Below are positions 9,340 through 17,820 of a DNA stretch of 59,301 nt, piece by piece. Position 1 is the first letter of the stretch, and each line of letters starts with the position of its first letter. Origin of the DNA: Akkermansia muciniphila. Its GTDB lineage: Bacteria; Verrucomicrobiota; Verrucomicrobiia; Limisphaerales; SXTU01. The stretch lies in NCBI GenBank assembly GCA_945874145.1, contig CAMCFN010000005.1, forward strand, positions 76,023 to 135,323, in the 5' to 3' direction. The position numbers and the translations under genes were made by a program. A model generated the notes under the pieces. It was not told where the DNA came from and did not search any database. It saw nothing but the letters and a program-made list of their open reading frames with translations.

Positions 9340-9902
9340 ATGAACGCCGATGAAACCGATCTCAACACGCTGCTCGACCGCATCGAGTGCGGGGAGACGG
9401 ATTTGTATCTGCATGTGGTGCGGCGGTATGAATTGATGCTACGCGGGTATCTGGCCGGGCAGCTCTACAACCTCGCGGAGGCGGATGATCTGGCGCAGGA
9501 GGTGTTCCTCACGGCCTGGCGGGACCTGGGCAGTTTCCGACGCGATGGGGATTTTGGCGCGTGGCTGCGCGGCATTGCCCGGCACCGACTGCTCACGCAT
9601 TTCCGCAGCCAGCAGCGCCGCGCCAGCGCGGTGGAGCGCTTTCAGGCGGAGGTCGTCCGCATCGTGAGCAGGAACTCGAAGCCGGGGCTCACCACGATGA
9701 AGCGGGCACTGCCGAAAGGCTGCTGCATTGCATCTCTCTCCCGCCAGAAGAGCTGCGCCGCGTGGTCCATGCCGGACTCGAGGGCGCACGTCCCGCCGCG
9801 CTGGCCGAGGAACTGCAAACCACCGTGCCTGCGATCTACCAGCTTCACTACCGCGGGAATCACCTGCTGCGCGAGTGCATGACCAAGGAGACCCACTCAT
9901 GA
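9340..9902 (+). pseudogene. ECF-type RNA polymerase sigma factor, single-base frameshift
   Basis: Sigma region 2 is clear in the first frame from ATG 9340 (EADDLAQEVFLTAWR, then AWLRGIARHRLLTHFR). From about base 9669 the sigma region 4 homology moves to another frame (LPPEELRRVVHAGLEGARPAALAEEL and on), ending at TGA 9900-9902. Restoring one base after AGC at 9667-9669 gives a continuous product of about 187 residues, normal for an ECF sigma factor. The restored end overlaps the start of the anti-sigma gene by ATGA, which supports the repaired frame as the ancestral one. Either the gene is inactivated or the sequence has an error. No slippery heptamer is seen at the junction, so programmed frameshifting is unlikely. 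Confidence 0.8.
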
Positions 9903-10933
9903 ATTTTGATCTTCAAAGCTTTCTTCAGACTTGGACCGGTGGCGCGGAATTTTCCGATGCCGAGCGCCAGCGACTGCTTCAGCTTCTCGAAAACGATCCG
10001 GCGTTTCGCGCCGAGTGCGCGGAGGAAGTCCGACTCCTGGGCCTGATCAAAGCCGTGCAAACGCCCTCGCCGCGCTGGCTGGACTTGCACGATGCCCTCG
10101 GCCTCTCGGTGGCAACTCCCGCTGAAACCAGGGCCGATGACCTCGCGAGCCGTGTCCTTCATCTCGTGCAAAATGAACCCCGCAAACCTGCCAACGTGCG
10201 CTGGTTCGCCTGGCGCCCGCTCACGGCGGCGGCGGCGGGGCTGTCGATCGGGTTGTTTAGCGCTTCGGTGGTGTTTGGCTATGTGATGCCGAGATCGGTG
10301 GAGAAAGTGATGTCGCTCCTCCAAGAAAGCTTCGAGTCCGGGCTTGCGCCGTTGGTGGTCGGCGTGCCGATGGGGCTGGGCATGTGGAGTGGGGACTTCA
10401 CGGAGGTCGTGGGTGCGCAGCAGGGGGTGAAGCCGGAGAGTGGGAAGAAGATGCTACGCTTTCTACGGGCGGACTTCGATGGGAAGGTGAAGCCGGAGGG
10501 GAGTTACATTTCGGATGTGTATCAACTCATCGACCTGCGGCCATACCGGCGGGAGTTCGCGGATGGTGGGGCGGTGGTGCAGTTGTCGGCGGCGTTCAAT
10601 GCGTTCGCGTTTCCGGCGCAGGAAGCCTTTGGGTGCTCGGTGTCGCTTCATGCCCTAGATGCGGAGACCGCGATGAATGGCTCCACGCGGTTCGGAGGAA
10701 CATTGCTCACCGATTGCCTGGCGATGGTCTGCAACAGCCGTATGAAAGTGGATCGCGACCCCGCGACTTGGCAGCGATTGAATGCCGAGCTTCGGCTGCC
10801 TCCGAACGCCGACTTCATTCTCATCCGCATCGGCCTGGAGCATTCCAACAAAGCCCAGCGCCGCGAAACCTTTGACGGTCACTACCTGGACGGTGTGCGC
10901 CTGACGCTGGCTCGGCGTGCGCCGCTGCCGTGA
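9899..10933 (+). CDS. Transmembrane anti-sigma factor with extracytoplasmic jelly-roll-like sensor domain
   Basis: The 344-residue protein starts at the ATG that overlaps the sigma stop (ATGA, 9899-9902), indicating translational coupling. Residues 1-95 form a helical, charged cytoplasmic part typical of ECF anti-sigma factors. A single hydrophobic segment at about 107-130 follows. The rest is a beta-rich domain ending in HYLDGVRLTL, which resembles carbohydrate-binding or jelly-roll modules seen in PVC exported proteins. I infer that the outer domain senses a glycan or cell-surface cue and releases the sigma factor. The targets are unknown; the DUF1552/DUF1592 genes immediately downstream on the same strand are the obvious candidates. 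Confidence 0.65.
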   Translation: MNFDLQSFLQTWTGGAEFSDAERQRLLQLLENDPAFRAECAEEVRLLGLIKAVQTPSPRWLDLHDALGLSVATPAETRADDLASRVLHLVQNEPRKPANVRWFAWRPLTAAAAGLSIGLFSASVVFGYVMPRSVEKVMSLLQESFESGLAPLVVGVPMGLGMWSGDFTEVVGAQQGVKPESGKKMLRFLRADFDGKVKPEGSYISDVYQLIDLRPYRREFADGGAVVQLSAAFNAFAFPAQEAFGCSVSLHALDAETAMNGSTRFGGTLLTDCLAMVCNSRMKVDRDPATWQRLNAELRLPPNADFILIRIGLEHSNKAQRRETFDGHYLDGVRLTLARRAPLP

Positions 10934-10971
10934 GGCCCAGGACTCAACTCTAACGCTTTTTGGATATGCAC

Positions 10972-11172
10972 ATGAAACACACTCTCACACTCCTCACCCC
11001 CCTGCTGCTCGCACCGCTGGCCGCGCTGTCTGCCAAACTGCACGTCTCGCAGACCGAACGGCGAGCCCGATTTCTCCACGGGTTTCTGGTGGGAAGGGGC
11101 GCAACGGGTGAAAAGCAAATCCCTGCTATCAGCCATCGCGCCTGCTTTATCTATCTTTCGATTTCCAAATGA
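10972..11172 (+). pseudogene. Signal-peptide remnant or leader ORF coupled to the DUF1552 gene
   Basis: ATG 10972 opens a 66-codon frame that begins with a textbook signal peptide, MKHTLTLLTPLLLAPLAALS, close in both protein and DNA to the one of the gene at 15142. The remaining 45 residues match no domain I know. The frame ends in TGA overlapping the ATG of the next gene (ATGA at 11169-11172). It may be what is left after deletion of a secreted protein gene, now serving at most as a coupled leader. Function unknown. Confidence 0.4.
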
Positions 11173-12446
11173 ACCCGCCAAAAGCCATTCATCGTCGCCA
11201 GTTCCTTCGCGCTGCGGGCGCATTCGTCGCGCTGCCGATCCTGGAGTCATTGCAATCACGAGCCGTTGCATCTGCGGCGGGCACCGCGCCGAAGGCCAGG
11301 CGGCTTGTCTGTGTCGGTGCCGAACTCGGCATGCACACGCCGGCGCTGTATCCAAAGAAGGTGGGCGCTGATTACGAGATGACCCGCACGTTGCAGCCGC
11401 TGGAGGCGATGCGCGGGGACTTCACGCTCTTTTCCGGCCTCGATCATCGCGCTGGCGGTGCTCATGGCGGCTGGCGCAACTATCTGCTCGGGCCGAAGCT
11501 GGTCGGCTCGGTATCACTGGACCAGCAGGTGGCCGCGAAGATCGGGGATGCCACGCGTTTTTCCTCCTTTGTGCTCTCCGCAGGTGGCGGTCCCCAGATG
11601 TGCTTCACCGAGGGCGGCGTGGCTTTGCCTGCGATCGACCGGCCCAGTTTGTTTTACAAAAAGATGTTTGCTTCGGATTCGGACCGCAAGCGCACCGAGC
11701 ATCTGCTGAAGAGCGGACGCAGTGCCTTGGATTACGTGCTGGAGGATGCCAGGTCGCTCCAGCGACGCGTCTCAGGTGCCGACAAGGACAAGCTGGAAGA
11801 GTATTTCACGTCGCTGCGCGAAGTCGAACACCGGATCGGCAAGCAGCTCAACCACGCCAATGATCCCGTGCCGAAGGTGGACTACAAGCTGCCCGACGCC
11901 GATCCGCTCGCCTCGAATCTGCTCATCGAGTGTGAGTCAGTGATGTATGACCTCATCGCTCTGGCTTTGCAGACAGACTCATCCCGCGTGCTCTCGATGA
12001 GTCTGCGCGGTGGCGGCGAGCTCTTCACCATTGGCGGGGAGATGCTGCGGTTCGGCTACCACGCGCTGTCGCATCATGGCAATGATCCCGAAAAGATCGC
12101 GGAACTCACCAAGATCGATGCCGAGCACATGAAGTCCTTCGCGAAATTCCTCGCGCAGCTCAAGTCGAAGACCGATGCCGAGGGCCGTCCGCTGCTGGAT
12201 AGCACCATCGTCATGTGGGGCACCGGGATGGGCGATGCAAGCCGGCACTCAAACCAGGATCTCCCCATCGTCATCGCGGGCGGCAGCTTCAAGCATGGGC
12301 GTCACCTCAACTTCCAGCGCCCCGACTCGGCGGAAAAGGATCTGCTGCTCGGGGATTTGTTCATCACCCTGCAGCGGCAACTTGGCATCGAATGCCAGGG
12401 CTTTGCGCAGGCGAAACGCGGATTGGATGCGGTGCTCCATGTTTAG
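11169..12446 (+). CDS. DUF1552 family exported protein (Tat signal)
   Basis: The 425-residue protein begins with a twin-arginine type signal (HRRQFLRAAGAFVALPIL). The body has DUF1552 features: an ELGMHTPALYPKK start, a SGLDHRAGG segment and a C-terminal region with a MWGTGMGDASRHSNQDLPIV stretch. DUF1552 proteins occur in PVC bacteria and are routinely encoded beside DUF1592-type cytochrome-like proteins. The biochemical role is not established; the fold is thought to be related to the alkaline phosphatase/sulfatase-like DUF1501 proteins. Its stop overlaps the next start by eight bases (12439-12446), so the two are translationally coupled. Confidence 0.85.
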   Translation: MNPPKAIHRRQFLRAAGAFVALPILESLQSRAVASAAGTAPKARRLVCVGAELGMHTPALYPKKVGADYEMTRTLQPLEAMRGDFTLFSGLDHRAGGAHGGWRNYLLGPKLVGSVSLDQQVAAKIGDATRFSSFVLSAGGGPQMCFTEGGVALPAIDRPSLFYKKMFASDSDRKRTEHLLKSGRSALDYVLEDARSLQRRVSGADKDKLEEYFTSLREVEHRIGKQLNHANDPVPKVDYKLPDADPLASNLLIECESVMYDLIALALQTDSSRVLSMSLRGGGELFTIGGEMLRFGYHALSHHGNDPEKIAELTKIDAEHMKSFAKFLAQLKSKTDAEGRPLLDSTIVMWGTGMGDASRHSNQDLPIVIAGGSFKHGRHLNFQRPDSAEKDLLLGDLFITLQRQLGIECQGFAQAKRGLDAVLHV

Positions 12447-15114
12447 CCGACTCACCTTCTTCGCGCTGCCCCTATTGGGATTGGCATCGGTGCAGGCCGC
12501 TGCTGCGGCCGAGCCTTTGCCCAAAGCCGCGCTCACGTTTTTCAGCGACTACTGCCTCGACTGCCACGACAGGCCGTCCGCCAAGGGCGAGATCAATCTG
12601 GAGCTCGCCACCGCCGACTGGACCAAACCGGGCTTCGCGCGGCTCATGGAACGGGTCCATCAGGCGGTCAGCAAAGGCGAAATGCCGCCGAAGAAGAAAC
12701 CGCGCCCACCCCAGGCCGACAGCCACGCGCTGCTCGCTTGGTTGGATGACAGCCTGGTCCGGAAGGTGCCGCCTCACCGCACCACCTTTCGCCGCCTGAG
12801 CCGCGCGGAATACGCCAGGACGATTCGCAAAACGCTCGGTGTGAATTTCATGCTGCCGCCCGGATTCCCCGAAGACGCGCTGTCGCACGGCTTCGACAAT
12901 GTGGCCGAGGCCCTAGTGCTCTCGCCACCGTTGCTGGAAGCGTATGCGGAAAGCGCCGCGCTCGTCGCGGATCAGTTCTTCCCGCCACCGAAGCCGCCCC
13001 TGCCACCGAGTCGTCTCGTGCCTGTCACTCCGCAGGACATGTCCGGCGGAGATGCTTACGGACCGAAGAATTTGATCGTCGATGGCCGGATGCGGCTCGC
13101 TCTGGCTGGCTACCATGGCTCGACCACGGCGGCCAAATTCGAAGCCAAAGGGTCGGGCATCTACCGCATCAAGGTTAGTGCGTCCGCCTTCAAGCCCGAG
13201 GCGGGCCAGGCGATGACGCTCGACATTGTCTCTGGCACCTACCCGAACCTGCGCAAGCTCATGAGCTTTCCGATCTCCTTGGAAAAGGCTCAGGAGTTCA
13301 CGGTGGAAGCGCCGATTTATGACGGTCACAGTGTCACCCTGATGTTTGCTGATTCCCCGAACAAGGGCATCAATGCGAACTTCCCCACCCCGAAGTTGCC
13401 CGACGAACTCCGCACCAGACTCGCGCGGTATCCCCGTCTCTGCGCGGCCTTGCTCACACTGCACGACGAGGTCGCCGTGGCCGATGGCAAGGCGGAGTTG
13501 AGGCTGCGCTTTCCTCCTGGCGTCTCGTTCGAGACGAAAAAAGTCATCGTCATCAAGGGGATGGAGGAAGCCATGGCCCGCAGCGATCTCGACACCAGCA
13601 AGGCCACCAAAGAGAACATCGAACGGCTCGTGGAAGCGATCCTGTCGCTGGACAAGAACGGGGCTATCGCGCTCGGGGTTTATGTCGATTCGTGGATTCG
13701 CCAGTGCTACAGCGAAGGCCCGTGCATCGATATTCACGCGCTGGCAATCGAAGGTCCCCTCGCACCCGCCGAAGATGATCGCGACCAGCTCGCCCGTCGG
13801 CTGCAACTAAACCTCTTCGGCAAACGCCCGGCGAAGGCGGAAGACTCCGCCTGGCTGGAAGCCTGCGTCGCGCGGATGCTGCGCGCGGCCTACCGCCGTG
13901 ACGCCGCGCCCGAGGAAACGCGGCGTTTGCTCGCCCAAGTAGCCGCCACACGCGCGAGCGGTGGTTCGCTTGATGACGCGTTCCATCTGGCACTGCGCAC
14001 TATCTTGATCTCCCCGCACTTCCTCTATCGCGAGACCGCGGACCGCAGCTTCGACAGCTACGAACTCGCCTCGCGTCTGTCCTACATGCTCACCCAGGGA
14101 CCGCCGGATGAACCGCTGCGAACCGCCGCTGCTGACGGCAGCCTCGCCCAGCCAGACACGCTTCGATCCCACGCCACGCGCCTGCTCGCGAGCGCGGATG
14201 CGGCGGTCTTCATCGACAGCTTCACCAGCCAGTGGCTCGGCACCCGCGTGCTGCCCACCATTATGCCCGATCCGTCGCTCTCTCGTTTCTTCTCCACGAG
14301 TCACTCCACAGGCATGGCGCAGGAGGCGAATCTCTTCGTGGCCGAGATGCTACGCGATAACCGACCGCTCACCGACTTCATCAAGCCGGACTTCACCCAT
14401 GTGAATCCGCCGCTCGGCAACCAGCTCTACAAACTCCCGGACATTCCCAAGCCCGACATCCGGAACCGCAGCACGATGATGCGTGTGAGCCTGCCACGCG
14501 ACGGCCGGCCCGGCGGCCTTCTGGGTATGGCCGGAGTGATGATGGCCACCGCGAATGGCGTGGACACCCAACCCGTCGTGCGTGGCAAATGGGTGCTCGA
14601 AAACATCCTCGGCGATCCGCCGCCACCCCCACCGGCCTCGGTTCCGGCCATCACGCCTGACACACGCGGCGCAAAGACGATCCGCGACCTCATGAAGGCG
14701 CACACCAGCGAGGAGAAGTGCGCCGGCTGCCACAAGAAACTTGATCCCATCGGCTTCGTGTTGGAGAACTACGACGCCATCGGCCAATGGCGCGATGTTT
14801 ACCCCATCCACACTGCTGGCCCCAAAGGCACCACCGTCATCAAGCCCGGCCCACCCGTGGACGCCACCGCGACGATGCCCGACGGCACCCAGCTCAAGGA
14901 TGTGCTCGACCTGAAAAACTATGTCGTCGCGCACATCGATCAGTTTGCCGGCTGTCTCGCTGAGAAGCTCTTCCTCTACGGCACCGGTCGAGTCCCGGAC
15001 TACGCCGAGCGCAAGTCGCTCCATCTCGCCGCCAACCAGGTGCTGAAGGAAAAAGGCGGCTTCCGCGATCTGCTGCTCGCCGTGATTGAGAGCGAAGCCT
15101 TCAGGACTCGGTGA
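12439..15114 (+). CDS. DUF1587/DUF1592/DUF1588/DUF1585 exported haem-motif protein
   Basis: ATG 12439, inside the end of the DUF1552 gene, gives an 891-residue protein with a signal peptide (1-23). A planctomycete-type cytochrome motif CLDCH lies at 39-43, and a DUF1587 region RLSRAEYARTIRKTLG follows near residue 116. A long beta-rich insert follows, then DUF1595/DUF1592 (ASRLSYMLTQGPPDE region near 540), DUF1588 with a second CAGCH at 761-765, and DUF1585 at the end. Family members are abundant in Planctomycetes and Verrucomicrobia and are presumed to take part in redox steps of extracellular degradation; no enzyme activity has been shown to my knowledge. The genome encodes a second copy just downstream (15142). 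Confidence 0.88.
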   Translation: MFSRLTFFALPLLGLASVQAAAAAEPLPKAALTFFSDYCLDCHDRPSAKGEINLELATADWTKPGFARLMERVHQAVSKGEMPPKKKPRPPQADSHALLAWLDDSLVRKVPPHRTTFRRLSRAEYARTIRKTLGVNFMLPPGFPEDALSHGFDNVAEALVLSPPLLEAYAESAALVADQFFPPPKPPLPPSRLVPVTPQDMSGGDAYGPKNLIVDGRMRLALAGYHGSTTAAKFEAKGSGIYRIKVSASAFKPEAGQAMTLDIVSGTYPNLRKLMSFPISLEKAQEFTVEAPIYDGHSVTLMFADSPNKGINANFPTPKLPDELRTRLARYPRLCAALLTLHDEVAVADGKAELRLRFPPGVSFETKKVIVIKGMEEAMARSDLDTSKATKENIERLVEAILSLDKNGAIALGVYVDSWIRQCYSEGPCIDIHALAIEGPLAPAEDDRDQLARRLQLNLFGKRPAKAEDSAWLEACVARMLRAAYRRDAAPEETRRLLAQVAATRASGGSLDDAFHLALRTILISPHFLYRETADRSFDSYELASRLSYMLTQGPPDEPLRTAAADGSLAQPDTLRSHATRLLASADAAVFIDSFTSQWLGTRVLPTIMPDPSLSRFFSTSHSTGMAQEANLFVAEMLRDNRPLTDFIKPDFTHVNPPLGNQLYKLPDIPKPDIRNRSTMMRVSLPRDGRPGGLLGMAGVMMATANGVDTQPVVRGKWVLENILGDPPPPPPASVPAITPDTRGAKTIRDLMKAHTSEEKCAGCHKKLDPIGFVLENYDAIGQWRDVYPIHTAGPKGTTVIKPGPPVDATATMPDGTQLKDVLDLKNYVVAHIDQFAGCLAEKLFLYGTGRVPDYAERKSLHLAANQVLKEKGGFRDLLLAVIESEAFRTR

Positions 15115-15141
15115 ACCAAGCAAATTCCAAAGAGCATCTCC

Positions 15142-17820
15142 ATGAAGCACGCTCTCACACTTTTCACCGCCCTGCTGCTCGCGCCGCTGGCAGCATCCCT
15201 CGCCGCTGTCACTCCCGCAGAGTTCTTCGGGCGGCATTGCACCGACTGCCACGACGCGGAGACGAGGAAGGGCGGGCTCGATTTAACTGCGCTCATGCTG
15301 AAGCTCGACGACGGCGCGAACTTCGCGACGTGGGTGAAGGTGCATGACCGCGTCGGCAGCGGCGAGATGCCGCCGAAGAAGCAGGCGCAACCACCGGCGA
15401 ACGAGACGCGCGCGTTGCTCGGCGACCTCCACGCGAAGCTCACGGCGGCGGACGCGGCGCGGGTGGCGCAGGCGGGCCGCGTGCGGCTGCGGCGAATGAC
15501 GCGGGCGGAGTTTGAGAACACGATCATGGACCTGCTCGCGTTGCCGCGGCTCGACGTGCAGGCCTTGTTGCCGCCCGATGGGACGGTCGGTGGCTACGAT
15601 AAAATCGCGACGGGCCTCGACCTTTCGCCCGCGCATCTCGCGGCCTACGCCGAGGCGGTGGAGCGGGCGCTCGAAGCGGCGATTGCCACGCGCAGCACGC
15701 CGCCGCCGGTGTTCCAGCGGCGCATTTATCCGGCGGGCTTGTTCAAGTTTCAGTTCAATCTGACTGGCGGGCAGTTCGTGCTCTTGAAGGACGGCCAGCC
15801 GGACCCGGCATTTCCGCCGCGCGGTGGATTTGAGAACGCGAAGGGCTACATCGCCGCAAAGGACGCCGAGGCCGACTTGCCGGAGCGCCGGAAGCTTTAT
15901 CAGCAAAACCAAATCGCGAAGAGCCACAGGGCGGTCGGGCTGCTGAATCCGAACCTCGCGGGCTACGAGGCGGCGATGAACGTGTCGCCGATTTTCGCGG
16001 GCCGGTATCGGCTGCGCCTCTCGACGTGGGGCTTCCAGTGGAACGCGGGCAAGGTGGAGGCCGGACCGGACCAGGCCGCCGTGCTGCGCGCGCACGAGGA
16101 GGGCAAACAGCAGGAAGGCGGACGGCTGTTGAGCCTGTTCACCGCGCCGTCGCTGAAGCCGGCCGAGCACGAGTTCACGACGTGGCTCGACGCGCACGAG
16201 AGCATCGTGTTCGACCCGGTATCGCTCTACTGGATGGGCCTGCGCGTCGGACAAATCGGCGGGCGTGCGGCGAAGTATGTCGGGCCGGGCGTGGCGATTG
16301 ACTGGTTTGAAATCGAAGGTCCGTTGAATCCGACATGGCCGCCGGAAAGTCACCAGCGGCTCTTCGGCGACTTGCCGATTACGAAGTTCGCGGCGGGTGG
16401 CGACGTGATTCCGCCGCGGCGCGAGGCAGTGCGCAACGTTGGCGGCTACCTGCCGAGCCTGCATTCCGATCTCACGCCGAATGAGCATAAGCCGCCGCTG
16501 GAAACCGTGCAGTCTGCGCAGCCCGAGGCGGACGCGCGCCGCTTGCTCGTGGCCTTTCTGCCCAAGGCCTTCCGCCGTCCGGTCGCAGCGGCGGAAGCCG
16601 AGCCCTACGTAGCGCTCGTGATGAAGCGGCTCGCGGCGAAGGATTGTTTCGAGGACGCGATGCGGCGCACCTACGTCGCGGTGCTCACGTCACCGGAGTT
16701 TTTGTTTCATCCCGCCGATGTCTCGCGCGAGCCGGTGCCGGTCGCGAATGCGAAACTCTTCACGCTCGTCTCGCGCCTTTCCTACTGGCTGTGGAACGGA
16801 CCGCCGGACGACGCGCTGCTCGCCGCCGCGCGCGATGGTTCGCTGCAACGGCCCGAGGTGCTGCATCGCGAGGTGGACCGCCTGTTGGCCGACCCGCGCA
16901 GCGAGCGCTTCATTCGCAATTTCGCTGACCAGTGGCTCGACCTCCGGCGTGTGAACGAGACCACACCCGACCCGCAGCTTTACCCTGAGTATCGCTTCCT
17001 GCTGCACGAGGGCATGGTCGCGGAGGCGCGCGCCTTCCTGCGCGAACTCATCGCCACAGATGCGCCCGTCACCGCGCTCGTGCGGCCCGGCTTCGCGATG
17101 CTCAACCAGCGCCTCGCCGAACACTACGGCGTGGCTGGCGTGAGCGGCGTCGAACTGCGCCGCGTGACGTTGCCCGCCGGGAGCTCGCGCGGCGGCCTGC
17201 TCGGCCAGGCGGCGATTTTGAAACTCACCGCCAACGGCACCACGACCACGCCCGTGAAACGCGGCGTGTGGGTAATGGACCGTCTGCTCAACGAACCCGC
17301 GCCACCGCCGCCGCCGAGCGTAGGCTCAATCGACCCCGACACGCGCGGTGCCACGACCGTGCGCGAGCAGCTCGCCAAGCATCGCCACGACGCAAGCTGC
17401 GCCGCGTGCCACGCGAAGATTGATCCCGCCGGCTTCGCGCTGGAGAGCTTTGATCCCATCGGCGGCTACCGCACTCGCTACCGTTCCACCGGCAAAGGCG
17501 ACCTGCCGCCGGAGAAGGACCGCACCGTGTGGAAGGTGAACTACAAGCTCGGCCCCGGCGTGGACGCGAGCGGCGAGCTGCCCGACGGACGCCCGTTCAA
17601 GGACGTGACGGAACTCACGGACCTTCTCGCCCAGGACCCCGCGCGTCTCGCCCGCGCTTTTGTCGCGCACCTCTCGCGCTATGCCACGGGTGCGGAAGTC
17701 AGCTACGCGGACCGCGCGGAGATTCATCGCATGGTCGAGAGCGCAAAAGCGAACGGCATCCGCTCCCTCATTCACGCGCTGGCCGAGAGCCGGCTGCTCC
17801 AACCCAAGCAACCTCGATGA
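15142..17820 (+). CDS. DUF1587/DUF1592/DUF1588/DUF1585 exported haem-motif protein, second copy
   Basis: The 892-residue protein has a signal peptide (1-22), CTDCH at 33-37, a DUF1587-type RMTRAEFENTIMDLL segment, the DUF1592 SRLSYWLWNGPPDD motif, and a DUF1588 CAACH at 753-757 followed by KIDPAGFALESFDPIG. The domain order equals that of the preceding gene, but the central insert differs, so the two are diverged paralogues rather than a fresh duplication. The stop overlaps the next start by ATGA (17817-17820). It is 27 bases from the gene before it. Same presumed role in extracytoplasmic redox chemistry. Confidence 0.88.
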   Translation: MKHALTLFTALLLAPLAASLAAVTPAEFFGRHCTDCHDAETRKGGLDLTALMLKLDDGANFATWVKVHDRVGSGEMPPKKQAQPPANETRALLGDLHAKLTAADAARVAQAGRVRLRRMTRAEFENTIMDLLALPRLDVQALLPPDGTVGGYDKIATGLDLSPAHLAAYAEAVERALEAAIATRSTPPPVFQRRIYPAGLFKFQFNLTGGQFVLLKDGQPDPAFPPRGGFENAKGYIAAKDAEADLPERRKLYQQNQIAKSHRAVGLLNPNLAGYEAAMNVSPIFAGRYRLRLSTWGFQWNAGKVEAGPDQAAVLRAHEEGKQQEGGRLLSLFTAPSLKPAEHEFTTWLDAHESIVFDPVSLYWMGLRVGQIGGRAAKYVGPGVAIDWFEIEGPLNPTWPPESHQRLFGDLPITKFAAGGDVIPPRREAVRNVGGYLPSLHSDLTPNEHKPPLETVQSAQPEADARRLLVAFLPKAFRRPVAAAEAEPYVALVMKRLAAKDCFEDAMRRTYVAVLTSPEFLFHPADVSREPVPVANAKLFTLVSRLSYWLWNGPPDDALLAAARDGSLQRPEVLHREVDRLLADPRSERFIRNFADQWLDLRRVNETTPDPQLYPEYRFLLHEGMVAEARAFLRELIATDAPVTALVRPGFAMLNQRLAEHYGVAGVSGVELRRVTLPAGSSRGGLLGQAAILKLTANGTTTTPVKRGVWVMDRLLNEPAPPPPPSVGSIDPDTRGATTVREQLAKHRHDASCAACHAKIDPAGFALESFDPIGGYRTRYRSTGKGDLPPEKDRTVWKVNYKLGPGVDASGELPDGRPFKDVTELTDLLAQDPARLARAFVAHLSRYATGAEVSYADRAEIHRMVESAKANGIRSLIHALAESRLLQPKQPR

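Noticed and set aside
9640..9700. Programmed frameshift in the sigma gene
   Set aside because: No slippery heptamer or downstream pseudoknot is apparent, and such a mechanism is not known for ECF sigma factors.
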